From Anisodus tanguticus (Eukaryota > Streptophyta > Magnoliopsida > Solanales > Solanaceae), in contig JAVYJV010000043.1 of the NCBI GenBank assembly GCA_034509755.1, forward strand, positions 62,001 through 126,000: DNA of 64,000 nucleotides. Reading direction: 5' to 3'. A program made the translations under genes and the position numbers. The notes below the pieces were generated by a model that was given only the letters and a program-made list of their open reading frames with translations, was not told the DNA's origin and searched no databases. Each line of letters opens with the position of its first letter. Position 1 is the first letter of the stretch. Below, one piece after another: positions 34,481 through 48,600 of the stretch.

Positions 34481-36373
34481 ATGGGAGATAATATTTATAC
34501 AAAAACTTTAAAAACTCCTTCACCACCAGCTAAATTAAAATTATATATTCAATCTTTTGATAGTTTTAATAAAAATTCAATTACAAGTAGTGCTAAAAAA
34601 AATTTAAAAGAAAATTTATTGAATGAACAAAATAATCAATTAACTTGTAATATAGATGATAAAGCTGAAACAGAAAAAACTTTTGAATTACCACAAGAAT
34701 TAGAAAAAACTGATCTTGGTTCACAATTAATTAATAAACCATCTTCAACAGAATCACAAAGAAATAATTTAACATGTAGATCTATATTAAATAATACTGG
34801 TGATGCGTTAACTGGTATTGTGAAAAAATATCGAGAATTACAAGCAAAAAGTAAAATTTCTTTAGTTTTGGATGATAGTAGTGATGAAGATGAAAATTCT
34901 AATAATCTTGATTTACAGACACCATCATTTAGATGTTCTACTGATGATGATAGTTGTGAAGAAGAACAATGTTCTTCACAATATACCAATAGTTTAGAAT
35001 CTAATTCAAATAGTAAACAAATGAAAAAAGATTCTAGACAATACAAATCAGAACCAGGTTTATCAAGTTTTGAAAATTCTGTAAGTCTTTTGAATTTTTA
35101 TCTTTTATAGATTTTTTTTATTTTTGAATTTTTTTTTTAGAGTGATCAATCTGTTAACAATGGAATGTACCAAGATTCTTTAAGATATCATTCACAGACA
35201 TTGAAAAAAGCTGAAAAAGTTTTTGAAACTGTTGTTGTTTGTGGTAAAAATTACTATGTATTAAATGTATTAGGAGAAGGTGGTTCAAGTAAAGTATTTC
35301 AAGTTTGTGATTCTGAAAAAAATGAATTTTATGCTTTAAAAGTTGTTGATTTATCAAAAGCTGATGAAAATTTAAAGTCATCTTTAAAGAAAGAAATTGA
35401 AATTCTGAATATGTTAAAAGGATGTAAACGGGTTATACAGTTATATTCATATGAGTTTAATAAAAAAGAAGAAAAATTAATGTTTGTAATGGAAAAAGGA
35501 GACTCTGATTTATCAACTGTTTTAACTAAAATGATACAAAATGATAAAAGAAAAGGTTTAGATCTATATACAATTAAACATTATTGGAATGAAATGCTTA
35601 AAGCTGTTGATGAAATACATAGTAAAGGCGTTGTTCATTCTGATTTAAAACCAGTAAATTTTGTTATTGTCAAGGGTTATTTAAAATTAATTGATTTTGG
35701 TATAGCTGATGCAATTAATCCAGATCATACATCTGTAATAAAAAATACTTTAGTTGGTACAATTAACTTTATGTCACCTGAATCATTAATGGGAAGACCT
35801 AATGAACAAATTTTGAATGGTAAAAAAATTATTAAAGTAAATTGTAAATCAGATGTTTGGTCATTAGGTTGTATTTTATATAACATGGTTTATGGAAAAA
35901 CTCCTTTTGGTCATATAGGCCAAATTTATGATAAAATAAATGCAATTTGCAATCCTAAAACAGTAATTAATTATGGCCATTATGAAAATCAAGATGCTAT
36001 AGATTGTATAAAAGTAAGAAAAACTTTTCCCTAAATTAATTTTAATTAAAAATTTTTTTTCCAAAACAGAGATGTCTTGTTAAAAATCCCCATGCAAGAC
36101 CATCAGTAGCAGAATTATTTCAGCATCCATTTTTAAGTAGAGAAAAAATAAATAAATCAAATACTTTATCAGCGAAAATTCCTGTTGCTAGAAATACAAT
36201 GCTGGACAAAAAAATATTTGATGATGTAAATTCCTTAACTCCAAGAAGTTTTTCAAAATTTAAAACTGTAACTAAATTAGCTTTTATAAAAAGTTTCTTT
36301 TTATAAGTTTTCTTTTCTAATTGAATTTTTTTTTTAGGTTGTCAAAAAAGAACTTTCCAAAATGAAGAAATAG
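34481..36373 (+). CDS. TTK: Dual-specificity kinase Mps1/TTK (spindle checkpoint)
   Basis: Four exons, 34481-35080, 35141-36013, 36070-36267 and 36338-36373, all GT..AG with introns of 60, 56 and 70 bp, joining to 568 residues. The kinase domain begins at about residue 238. It has the glycine loop LGEGGSSKVFQ (245-255), catalytic Lys267 in YALKVV, HSDLKP with Asp368, DFG 385-387, GTINFMSPES and SDVWSLGCILYNMVYGKTPFG, all specifically Mps1-like. Mps1 phosphorylates kinetochore proteins to hold mitosis until chromosomes attach. The N-terminal 230 residues are Ser/Asn/Asp-rich with an acidic stretch (DDSSDEDE) and no visible TPR-like domain, so the protein is shorter than the roughly 860-residue human form. 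The C-terminus after the kinase (SRSF-type tail, KKELSKMKK) is short and basic. Exon 4 codes only 11 residues. Confidence 0.93.
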
Positions 36374-37200
36374 TTTATCAAAAAAAAACTAATTTTTTTT
36401 AAAGAAAAAAAAACTTTCATCAAATTGACCTAATCATTTTTAGTTTGATCAGCGAAATATTAATTTTTGTAAATAAAAAATAAATTTATGTTTTTGTAAG
36501 TTTATAAATGAAGTTTTAGTTGACATTATCTTAATTTTATTCAAAATTACTTTATTATTTCAAATGAATAATTATAAAGAAAATTTGAATAAACTTAAAA
36601 TTTTAGCAATTATTTTCAGTAAAGTTAAAGATTTTTTATGAAAACGTAATGTTTATCTATAATTAAAATTCTTTTATAACAAGCTTTGAAAAACTTTTTC
36701 AAAAAAAATATAATCAAGTTATAAGTAGTTTGAATATGTAACAGGCTATTGTAACTGTTTTATTTTGTATTTGATTAACTATGTAAATAAATTTAATTCT
36801 AGTTAATGTTGCCAAAAATGTAAAAGTTTTTTTCTTTTAAAAACTTATTTAATTTGGTTTGACTAATTTTTTATGTAAACTGGTCAAAAGTAAATTAGCT
36901 TTCATGAAAAAAGAATTCAACTTAAACAGAAAGTGTAATTTTTAGGATTTTCATTAATAAAACCGAGCTTTAGTTTGAATTTTTTTTATTTTTAAAAATT
37001 TAATCTAATTTTAAATATTAAACAAATCCTACTCAAATTGCCTCACGAAAGGTGATGAAAATTTTTTTTATTAAAAACTTTTTATTCATTTTATAGTTTG
37101 TTTTAATTATCAGAATACTTTTTTTGTAATGAAACTTTATTGTATCTTTCAAATTTTCTATATTAATACAATTTTATCTAAAAAGTAGTTAAACATTCAA
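36374..37200. other. Intergenic, downstream of Mps1
   Basis: A+T-rich; no gene seen. The aataaa-type strings (for example around 36470-36485) could serve as polyadenylation signals for Mps1. Confidence 0.45.
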
Positions 37201-37204
37201 TCTA

Positions 37205-37600
37205 CGCTTGTTCAATTAATATAGAGGTGCTGTGAGAATGATTAAAAAAAAAGAAGTGACTGTCATGCACAGATACATCTTACTTCCGCTGTTGAATTTT
37301 ATTTCATATATTATTTCCAAACAAATTTCAGAACTTACGCCAAAAATAAAACCATAGAAACTGTACATACCGCTGTGAATTTATTGTGTTCAAAAATTTA
37401 CAATAGAAAAGTTATGTAGCAAGTAAAAATTTTTTGACATGCTCCTTATTGGTTTTAGCTTCCGGTTTAATCTGAGCAGACGTTTGCATTCGCGTTATTC
37501 ATTTTTTAAAGAAGCAATTGCGTGATTTATTCTTCGGCTTTTACTTGTGGTATTTTTTTTTGTGAAGCGACCCTTTGAGTTAAAAACCAGAAGTTGTAAG
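37205..37600. promoter_or_regulatory. GC-enriched island; candidate promoter and 5' untranslated exon of the PKA RII gene
   Basis: Nearly 400 bp of clearly less A+T-rich, non-coding sequence with CpG-containing motifs (cttccgctg, cttccggttt, attcgcgtta, attcttcgg), including two ETS-like TTCC cores. On the + strand it ends at a consensus donor, aagtt|GTAAGT, at 37596. A matching acceptor, ttatttctag|ttttag, lies at 42460, some 225 bp before the PKA RII ATG, so this may be the first, untranslated exon. On the minus strand there are also donor-like GTATGT and GTAAGT sites, so transcription could be bidirectional. All of this is inference from motifs. Confidence 0.4.
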
Positions 37601-38663
37601 TCTTTTAAATAAGTTGTTTCAATCTGTCCGTATAGTTTTTTTTTTGTTTTGTTTATTTACTTTTTTTTTAAGTTTTATTAATGAGAAAATGCTTTTTTCT
37701 GTTTTGTGTTCGTGTACCTATCATTGCCTAGATATTTTAATATAATAAGTATAAATTTACATAATAAATTTTATTAATCAAACTAATTTAAATTTTGTTT
37801 CAAAAAACTTTTTAATAAAACTTTGAAATAATTTAAAAACTATCATTAAATTACTTTGAAACAAAAACTCAAAATATGTAAAATCAATTTTATTTTAGAA
37901 GTTTATTTGATCAACTTTATTTTCAAGATTTATTTATTGAAAACATTTTGAATTTTTTTTTTCTTTAATTAACAACTATTAAATTGTTGAAGAAAGTTTT
38001 TTTTAAATTTTAACAACTTTAATGAAAGTTTTTTTTTTATGGTTGTGTTGTCTTTTTAAACCATTTTATTGTTTTAAATCTAAATTAATTTTTTTTTTTG
38101 AAAAAACTTTTTTGTTAATGAAAATTTTTAATTGAAAAACTGTTTTATTAAAATTCTTTATCAAGTTTTTAAAAGTTACATTTGTTAAGAACAACTATAT
38201 CAAAAAGGTAATTTTGTTTATAAAAAAAATTAACGTTGTTTTAATTAATAGCCTTTCAAATAAGCATTAGATCTTATTAATTAAATTAAAATATAATTTT
38301 TTGTTTAGTTTATTTTTTTTACTGGAAGCTCAATTTTTTTTTAAATATTTTTTCTGCACAACATAAAATTTAATTAAATTTTAAACGCATTTTTATAAAC
38401 TGCTATGTTTAAATTTGATTGTGTTTAATTAAATTTTAATTTTATTTAATTTCATTTAAATAAATTTTATGTTTTTTTTTGTAGCTTTAAATATATTTAA
38501 TTGTGTGTAAGCTTGATTGTATTAAATCAAATTTTATGTTATTATTTAGGCTTAGTTATTATTAAATAATTTTTGATTTTGTGAAGGATTAATTAATATC
38601 AATTATTTTTTGATTTTTTTAAGATTAATTATTTTTAGCTTAATATTTTGATTTAATTTAAGA

Positions 38664-38920
38664 TTAAATATATTTAACTGATTGTTTCAAATTTTGCTCT
38701 AAAATATTAAGTTGAATGCTTTTAGCTTATGTTGTGATATATTTAGTTGAGTTTTTTCAAATTATGTTCTGATATATTTAGTTGAATGTTTTTAAATTAT
38801 GTTATAGTATATTTAGCTAAATTTTTTCATTTATTTTCTAATATATTAAGTTTAATGCATTAACTTATGTTCTGATAAGTTTAGTTGAATTTTTTAAACT
38901 CATATTAAGCTTTAGTTGAA
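38664..38920. repeat. Tandem repeat, about 44-bp unit, about six copies
   Basis: Head-to-tail degenerate copies share the core tgttctgatatatttagttg followed by aatgtttttaaatta. Copies differ by substitutions and small indels. Confidence 0.75.
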
Positions 38921-41900
38921 TGTTTATTTTAACTATAACTAACTAAATTCTTTAATTTTTTTTTGAAGTTTTAGTCAATTGAGTTAATTTAATTTATTTT
39001 TTGTTGTTATTTATTAGTATTTGAGATAAAATATTATTTTTAATAGAGAGGAATCTAAATGTATTTAATTAAAATTTGAAATTTAATGAATTTTAAGATG
39101 TGTAAATTAGTATTATGAAATTTTTTTTTACAAAAAAAAACTTTTAGCGAAACTTAAAATATTCATTAAACTTATTAAGATTAGTTGATATTTAAACAAT
39201 AAGCTTAAATCTTTAAATTAATCTTATTTATTTTTTTAAAAACTAATTTCAATTAACTTTCTAAATAAAATTTTTTATGAAAAAAACAAAATTCTAAGAA
39301 AGATTTTTTTTAAGGTATTTTCTTTCATTGATTGTTTACAATTTTCTTTTTTTTTATTACGGTTTTTAATAGGTAAAAAAAATATTTTTTTTATTAACCT
39401 AAAAAAATAAATTTTCTTTACAAACTTTTTTTAAAGATTTTTTGTTTAAAATCTTATTGAAGTTATAAATTTCCTCTTAAATTATTCTGATTAAAAATTT
39501 TTTTTTATAAGCTTTTATTGATGTAATATTTTTATTATTTACTTAAAATACTTGGCTTCTTTTTATGAATTTAAATTAAATCTTATAATAAAATTTTCTT
39601 TTATAATTTTTTTTTATTAAATTATGAAAATAATCAAACATTTAAAGCTTTATCAAAACAAACTTTATCTTCATATTTTAATTAAAAAATTTCATAGAAA
39701 AAATTTTTTATGACTAAAATGTCAAAAGTTATTAATTTTCCTTAATAGTTTATTAAAAGTTTTAGTTGATTACTCTATAAAAAATTATTATAAAATATTG
39801 ATTTTATTGTTTTGAGTCATTAATTTTCAGTTAATAAAGTTATAAATTTTTTTTTTAAATATTTGACACATTTTTTAAAATTACTATAGGTATTCAAAGT
39901 TATTTTAAAAACACCTAAAGATTTCTTTTGATTTTTAAATTTTAATTTAAACTATTCTAGTTAAATCAAAATTATTAAAAACTTAAAAGTCAAAAATAAA
40001 AAATTTTAATTTTAATGACTTTATTTTGATTGAAAAGCTTTAGTTTTTTATAATAAGAAATTAATTTTTAAAATAACTTCTATTTTATAATTTAAATAAA
40101 AACAATCAAGTATTAATTTGTTTTGTAAAAAAAATCAAAGTTTTAATAAAAAGAATCAAATTTTCTATAAAAAAAAATTTCAATAATAATCTAAACTTCA
40201 ATAAAAAAAATTTCAATAAAGAATTTTAATTATAAAGAAAACTAAATTTCAAAAGTGAAAGAAAGTTTACTTTTAAATAAAAAAACTAATAGAGATTTTA
40301 GAAAAGAAAATCTATTTTTATTAAATTTCAATCTTAATTAATTCAGACCTTAATTTATTAAACATTAATTTTCAATAAAATTTAAAAAATCTACTAAAAT
40401 CAACTTTTATTTGAATATTTTAATGTTATTTATTTTAAATACATCTTATTTAAATCTTTTATGAAGAAACTTTTAAAGTTTTAAGAATTCATTTAACTGG
40501 AAAATAATTACTTTTATAAATATAGTTTAATCGCTTTATGACAATAAACATTAAAATCTAGATTATATTCTCGTAAATAGTTTTTAAACTTGATTATTCT
40601 ACTTGAAAAAAATAAATTTTTGTTTTAATAATAAACTTTGATTTATTTCAATAAATTTGGTATAAAACTAAAATTTCATAATTTGAGATATAATAGTCAG
40701 TTTTTAAAAATAGGAAAAATATACTTAATTATTAGAAAAAATCATTTATTATAATTAAAGATAGGAATTTGAATATTTTGAATTAAAATTTTTTAAATCA
40801 AAAACAGATCATACTATAAAAACTAAATTTTGAAATCAAAAATACAAAAACTTTTTTTTTATATACAAAAATTCAAGTTCATTTTTTGATTATTTGAAAT
40901 TTAAAAAAAAAATTATGATTAATTTGAATAATTAAAATATTTAGATTTTATGAATTAATTTTAAATTTTAACTTTCCAACATTTCCAATATTTAATTTTA
41001 ACTTACTAAAAACCAATTTAAAAATTCAAATAAAATTTCCAATTAATTTTAAAATCTTAATTATTTTTCTTAATCTTTTTTATTGATCAAAATCTATTTA
41101 AAGTTTTATTGATTATTGACTAAATTTGTTTTTTTAAACACAATTTTTAAAGTAATTTCTTAGTTAAAAATAAGTTTATAAATAGGAAGTATATTTTCAT
41201 ATAATTTTTTATTAGTATTTCTATTTCAATAAATTTTTTGTTTAAAAACTTTTTTTTTGTTTTAAATTTCTTTTTTGTTTTAGAATATTTTTTTGTTTAA
41301 AACTTTTTTTTTTAATATCTACTATTTTAGTTAAAACTAAAATTGTATCTAGTAATTTTTTTGAAATTATATCTTTTAACTTTTTTTTTTTTGAAAAGCA
41401 AGTTTACAAATACCTTTCAACTTGTAAAAACATTTTAATTTGATAAAACACTCTAATTTGAATAGACATTCTAATAGACATTTAAATATTAAAAGACTAT
41501 GTAATTTTCATTTAGAAAAAAAACTATTTAATTTACTATTTAGAAAAACACTATTCCAAATTTTTTTTTTGTTTTTTATGGAAACTTTTTTTTTTTTTTT
41601 TTCTTATTTAAAATCTTAATTTATAGAACAGACAATTCTAATTATAAATTTTTATTAATTGAAATTTTTTAAAATTTTTTTCCAAACTTTTAAAGTTTTA
41701 ATTAAATTCTAACTACGGTCTATTGAATTAAACTATTGATTATTTTTAGTATCAATAAATGTTAAAAATTATTGATTTTAAATAAATTGCCAAAAAAATT
41801 ACGTATGTAAAACAAATTTTTTTTTTCTCAAAATTTATGATTAGAAAAACTAAATTCATTGTGAACTTAATTTTTTTTGAATTTATTTAAAATTATTCTT

Positions 41901-41992
41901 TTAAAAATGAATTCTGAATAATAAATTCTCTATGATTAATATTTAACTTTGTTAAAAAAAAAAGATAAATTAATCATAAAAAATTGTAAATG

Positions 41993-42085
41993 TTAATTGA
42001 AAAAAAATAAGTTAATTGAAAAATAGAATAAGCTAGTTGAAAAAATAATAAGTAAATTGAAAATGAGTTAATTGAAAAAAAATTA
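41993..42085. repeat. Short tandem repeat, about 18-20-bp unit
   Basis: Five degenerate copies of aagttaattgaaaaaaaat occur in direct succession, upstream of the PKA RII first coding exon. Confidence 0.7.
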
Positions 42086-42684
42086 AATTAAAATGTAAAA
42101 GTAATTTTTTTAAATTTAGAAACAATTTAACCATTTTTTTTCAAAGTGTAAGACGTTATTTGAATTATAAATTAATTTTAAAGTAATTGTGTTTAATTTT
42201 TGTTCAATTTTTTCTAGTGATTAAATTTTTATTTAATTTTTTTTTTTCTGTATTTTTGAAGAGAATTTTTTCAAATTTCTAATTAATACTCATTAAGATT
42301 TTGTTTGTACTAGAAGTAAAAATCTCAATATAATTTTATTTTATTAGACTTGATCTTGTTAATTATTCAAAGTTTTATTAATTTAATAAGCTTTCATTAA
42401 TTATTTATTACCTATAATTGATTGAAAATTAAAAAAAAAATTAATTTTTTTTATTTCTAGTTTTAGCTTTGGTTTCAATCATCTGAGCTTAAAAGAATTA
42501 AGAAATGTTAAGTTTAACTTAATTTTCAAGAAATTTTTACAAAAAAAAAAAAAACTTTTTTTGAATGTGAATGAACTAATTAAAATAAAGAAAAAATTTA
42601 AAGTTTAAAATTTATGGTTCTATTTGAATAATTTTGTTTTATTTTTTGTTTGTTTGTTTTAAAATTTTATAATTAATCTTCAAA

Positions 42685-45600
42685 ATGAGTTTTGATTCAA
42701 ATCAACCAGATATACCATTAGATGGCAAATTACGAATTAATAAATCTGAAGTGCCAAATGAATTAACAAATCTATTATTTGATTTTACAGTATCTGTATT
42801 AATTAATAAACCAGAAAATTTAGCACAATATGCTGTTCAATATTTTAGAGATTTAACAGAAAAAGGTTATATACCTGATCATTCAACTAATATTGCTTCA
42901 ATTAATCAAGATGAAGATAGTTATTCGATTGATTTTGGTAAGTTTTTTTATTCTATTTATTTTATTTAAAAAGTTTTATCTTACCTTGTGTAAAAGTTTA
43001 ATACAATTTTTTTGACATTTTTGTCTAACCTATTTGACATTTTTTTAATTATTTTTATAAGAAGTTTTTCTAGAAACTCAAATTACTTAATTAAAATTTG
43101 ATTTAATTTTTTTCTGAATTTTTTTTAATAATAAAATTTAATCTTACTACTTTTTAAATTTCTCATTAAATTTTACTAAAACTTGATATCAAGTTTGTAA
43201 TTCAACAACATCTAGTTTTCATGAAAATTTAAAGAAAGATTAATTAAAAACATTAATTAAAAACATGATAATCTTGTTCGAAAATTTGTTTTAAAAACTA
43301 AAATAAGTTTTACTTATTTTACACGGTGAATTTAAAAATAAACTTTTAATGGAAAATTCATTTTCATTATAAAGGGAATTTTTTTAGAAAATTAAGAGAA
43401 TTTTTTTGAAAATTTTTGAAAGTTGTTGTTTGTTATAGTAAGTTGTTTTTTAATATTGAATATAGTTAAGTTAAATTCGTTGTTGCTAGTAATTTTATTG
43501 AGTTTGTTGTTAGTATTGTTATTAAAATTGATGTTTGTGTTTGTTGTTATTATTGCTAATAGAACTGATGTTTAAAATTGTTGTTATCATTGTTACTAAA
43601 ATTGATGTTTGAATTTTATGTTAAGTATTTACACTAGAATTGATGATGGAATTTTTTGTTAGTATTTTTATTAAAACTGATGTTTTAATTTGCTGTTATT
43701 GTTGTTACTAGAATTGTTGTTAGAATTTTCATTAGTTACATTAGAACTCTTGAAATCTTTTTTTAACTTAAAAATATTTTAAATTGTTGTCTAGTGTAAA
43801 TGAAAATCGTTTTTTTAATTGCCGTTATTACAAAAAAAAATTTGTTCAATATTAAAAATTGAGATAATTAGTAAACTTTTTAATTTTTTTTAAAATTTAG
43901 GCTTTTTTCTCATGTTTTTATTGACTAGGCATTTTTTAAAAAAAAATTTTAAGTAATCAAATTATTTCTGAAAATGATTTAGTAAGAAAGCATTTAAAAT
44001 CGTTGAACTAAAATTTTATTTCAATAACTTGATTAAGAATATTATTTTTTGTTAAATTCATTCAAAACAATTTTTTTGGGAAAATATTTTTAATGAAAAG
44101 TTTTCATCTAATTTGTTTTTAATAAAAATTTTCATTTTATTTAGTTTTAATAAATATTTTTATTCTATTCAACTTTTTTAAAATTATCTGATTTATATTT
44201 TCAAAACTCATTTAAACTAAAATTTCATCAAAGTTAACTTTAATAAATATTTTCCATTAATTTGAGTTTTCAAAAACTTTTACTTTTTTTCAAGAGCATT
44301 TCTTATTCTAATGTTTAATTTTTGAAGAATTTTTAGTATCTGAATTCTGTAAAAGTTTATCTATTTAAATTTGAAAAAAATTTTTTCTTCAAATTTGATA
44401 AAATTTTTCATCTAATTTAGTATTAGCATTTTTTTACTTAGTCAATTTTAATAAACATTCTTGAGTAATTTAGTTTTTATAAACATTTCTTAATTAAATT
44501 ATTGAAAAGCTTAATGATTAAAAAAATATTTATCATTTTTAGTACTTTATAAGACTTTAAAATTTAATTAATTTTGAATTAAAATTTAAAATGTCAGCAT
44601 TTTGTTAGTTTGAATGTCAAGTTAAAAGTCAAAAAAATTTTCATGAGATATTGTCAATCTTGAATAAATTTTTTATAAAGTTTTGTTAAAAAAATTGAAA
44701 AAAAAATGAAAAAAAAGTAAAAAAAAAAGACTTTGGATTTAACTTTTTATAAATATTTGTTTTATTTCAAATGATAACTTCATTTTCTTTTGCTTAGAAA
44801 AAAAATTTAATTTTCAGCTTATTGATTATTCACAGATGTTTTAAACAATAAAAACTATCTTTTACTTAACATGATATCTTTTTAATTAAAATTCAATAAA
44901 AGTTTGACCTAATTTATAAATTTGACCAAAATTAATGAAAATTATCATTTATTTTTGATAAGAAATTATTTATAAATTAAACTGAATAATTTAGCTTAAT
45001 TATTCTCTCTTTAAACAAAAAATAATTAATTTCATAACAAGTTTTGTTTGTTTTGAACTTAAATTAAAAATAATTATATTTACATTTTGGGAATTTTTTG
45101 TCAATATTTATGTTTAAATATAAATTTTAACTTTTTTCCTAAAAAGATCAAAAAAATTCTTTTAAATTTTTTAATAAATTTTAGAGTAAATAAAATTTCA
45201 TAGTATTCTAGTTTTTTTTCAATAAAATTTTTGAATTTATTTGCCTAAAAATTTATTGAATTCAAATAATTCATTTGAATTCATTATATGATTTCGATTA
45301 AATGCTACTAAGTTTTTAAAAATTTAAATTAATCAATCAATTTTTTCACATTTTTTTTGATATAATGGTCAATCAATTTTTTTATAATGGACAATATATA
45401 TTTTGATGATTTTGTTTTTATATTTTTTTTAAAATAAAGAACGATTTAACATAAATTGATGAGAATTTTTTTGTAATAAAAGTTTATATTTTTTTAGAAT
45501 AAGAAATGATGTAATTTTTTTTATAATAAGAAACAATGTAATTTTTTTTCATGTAAATTTAGTTTTATTTAACTTGGAAACTAATTTAACTTTTTTAACG

Positions 45601-48600
45601 TGAAAATCAATTCAATTTTATCTTAAAAAACTTTTTGGTTATAAAAAAGCAGGGTAATTTTTATTTTTTGACAAAAAAATCTAATTTAACTTTTGTAGTT
45701 GATTAAAAACACTCAATTAATTTTTATTTTTTTTTGTCTTAAAATACAATTTGACCATAAGAAAATTTTATTTTTCTTCATTTTTATTTTTTAAGATACA
45801 ATTTTATTGTTATTTTTCAACATACAATGTACATAAGTTACAAATTTACAGTTGATTAAAAGACTTTTGTAATTCTTTTTTTTAATCAAAAAAATTTGAA
45901 ATAATTTTTATTTATGATAAAACTTTAATGTTTTTTTAGATCTAAATACCAAACAATTTTTTCATAGTTTATCAAATTGAAAAATATATTTTAAAATGCT
46001 TGTTCATCATTTCCTTCAATTTTTTTTATAAAATTTTTCAAAATGAAAAATTTAAAAAACATTTTGATTTTTATAGATTTGTTTTGAAGTAAAAAAAAAT
46101 TTAATTAAAATTTATTTAGAAAAACCTTTTAATTTTTTATTTTTACAAAACTCACCTTTAACTAAGGTTAAATATATATAATTAAAGAATAGTTTTTTCT
46201 TTTAAAATTTGATTTTGTTATGTATTTTTTAATTAACAAAAATTTAATAAGTTTAGATGTTTTTTTTTAAATAAACTTTTTTTAAATTATTTAATAGTTT
46301 TATTATCAATATTTAAAAAGTCAACAAACATTAAAAAATAATTATTTATAAATAATTAATTTTTTAGAACAATTTGAGTTAACATAAATTTTATAATTTC
46401 CTTAAAATTTATTGATTAAATAAACTAATCAGTAAAATTTAATAAAATTCAGAACATCAATCTTTTTATTTCCTTTAAGAAAATTTCTTTTTTAAGAAAT
46501 TATCCTTTTTCTACTTATCAATTTTGATTTGAAAATTTTTAGTTGAAAAGATCGATATTAATTTTGAAAAAAAACATCAATTTTTTTTTAGTTAAAACTC
46601 ATGTTTCATAATTTTTTTGGTTAACTTTGTTATTAAGCAAAAAAATTTAACTTCCGGTTTAAATAATGTTCAATGAAAATCAATTTAGAAAAAAAAATGA
46701 AAAGTTTTTCACACTTATTTTCTAATAAATTTTGGTTTATTGTAATGAAAAATTCTCTTTAGATTATTCTTTTTTATTATCAAGTAATTTAAAATTTTAT
46801 AACCTTTTTTGTTTGATTTTTAAACAATTACCCTATTTTCTTTTGATTTTATCAAACTTTTTTTTGTATAAAATTTTACACAAAATTGTATCTTTTAAAA
46901 AATCAAACTAATTTTAATAGATGTTAATGTGTTCTAATTTTTATTTGTAAAATAAAAAAGAAATTTTACTAAAAATGTTTGATTTTTAAAGATATTTTTA
47001 CAGTTGGCTTAATTCAATAGAATTTTTTTATTAAAAAGATTTTCTTTTTTTTGTGAAATAAAAAATCTAATTTAAAAAAAAAACGAAAATTTTTCTGAAT
47101 AAAATTACAAATGAAGATTCAAAAGGTCAAAAAGTTTTCTATTTAAGTTTTATTAGCCGTATAAAAGAATCTAACATTGATTTAGAAGTAAAGAAAAAAA
47201 TTTTAAACTATCAAACTTAATAACTAATGAAAAGTCTATTGTCCTTCAAATCTATGATAAAATTTTTTGATACAAAAAGTTCAATTGCTTAGTTATCAAA
47301 TGTAATTCAATTAATTATTTTGAAAAATTTTGGTATTTTCAATTGCTTTGTCAAATTAATTTATTGTTTGAACTTTATTAAATTTATTGGATATTTAGTT
47401 TAATTCTATATTGTAACTTTTAATATTTGATTTAATAATTTATAAATAATTTTAACAGTAATTATAATTAAACTTAAAATAACTTTTATTACAATGTTTC
47501 TAAAATATTTTTTGATTAAAATTTTTCTTTCAAAAAATGTTTTCAACTATAAAAAGTCTCTGTTTAATTTAAACTAAAAAAATAGTATTTTATTTGAACA
47601 GTCTTAAAATAGCTTTTAAATCATTATTTTTTTTTTTACTTTTCAATTAAATTTGATTTTAAAAACTTTTATAGATTTTGTTTATTTATTAAAATAGAAT
47701 CTTATTTTCATTTATTTTTATGCTTAAAAACAAATTTCTAATTTTTAAATAGAAATAAGTTTTTATTATTTTAAGATTGAATTTGGTTTCAGTTTTTTTT
47801 CCAGTTTGTTTTTCAAATTTATTTTTAAATTTTTGATCATTTTCAATTTTAGTTGAATGATTTTTGTGTAAATTAATTTTTAGTAAAATTTTTTTTTTTC
47901 ATACACTTTTTATACCATTTTTAAATACTTTTTTATTTTTTTTCTATTTTAATTCTTTATTTAGTATATAAATAATCCAGTTATTTTAGATTTTAATTAA
48001 TTTATATTTTAAACTATTTCAATGTTTTCATTTAAATTATTTAGTTATTTTTTATTTAAAACTAGTTGATTAGTTACATTTTAAACTTTTTTATTTAAAT
48101 CTTTTTGATTATTTTCTATTTTAAGCTATTTAATTTAAAGCTCTTTGATTATATTTTAAGTTTTCAGTTATTTCAAATATCCTTTCATTTTTAAGATCTT
48201 TAATTATTTTATACTTTAATTTTTAGGTTTTTGTGAGCTGATTTATGTTGCTTTGTCATTTATCTAGTAAACTATATTTACTGATAGATACTAAACAAAT
48301 ATTAAAGGGCTTGTTAGGTTATTTGATTATTTCCCTACTAATATCTAAAAAACAAATATTTAAGTTTATCTACTTCATGTACCTTTAATAATAATAATGC
48401 AAATCTTTTATTGAAGACTTTTTAAATTTTTAGTCTGATCAATGACATTTTTTTCTTTAATAATATTTAAAATACTTCATGTTTACAAAATTCTTAGTTA
48501 TATGAATTGTATTAGTTAAATGAGTTTTTTTGATTTTTTGTTTAAAATTTTTTTTTAAATTTTTTATTAAAAATTCTTTTTTTGAAATATTTTTCAACTT

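Larger units (their letters stand above)
37601..42460. other. Gene-free stretch before the PKA RII coding start; possible 5'-UTR intron
   Basis: The + strand is T-rich with low-complexity blocks and the tandem repeats listed separately. No coding exon was found on either strand. It would be one intron of about 4.9 kb if the untranslated exon at 37.6 kb is real. Confidence 0.45.

Noticed and set aside
34636..35046. 136-codon antisense ORF inside Mps1 exon 1
   Set aside because: A shadow of the Ser/Asn/Glu-rich coding strand; the Mps1 frame is continuous and explains the sequence.
37550..37575. Short string resembling the 3' part of U6 snRNA (gtgaagcg)
   Set aside because: Only eight bases match. 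The conserved U6 core and T-run terminator context are absent.
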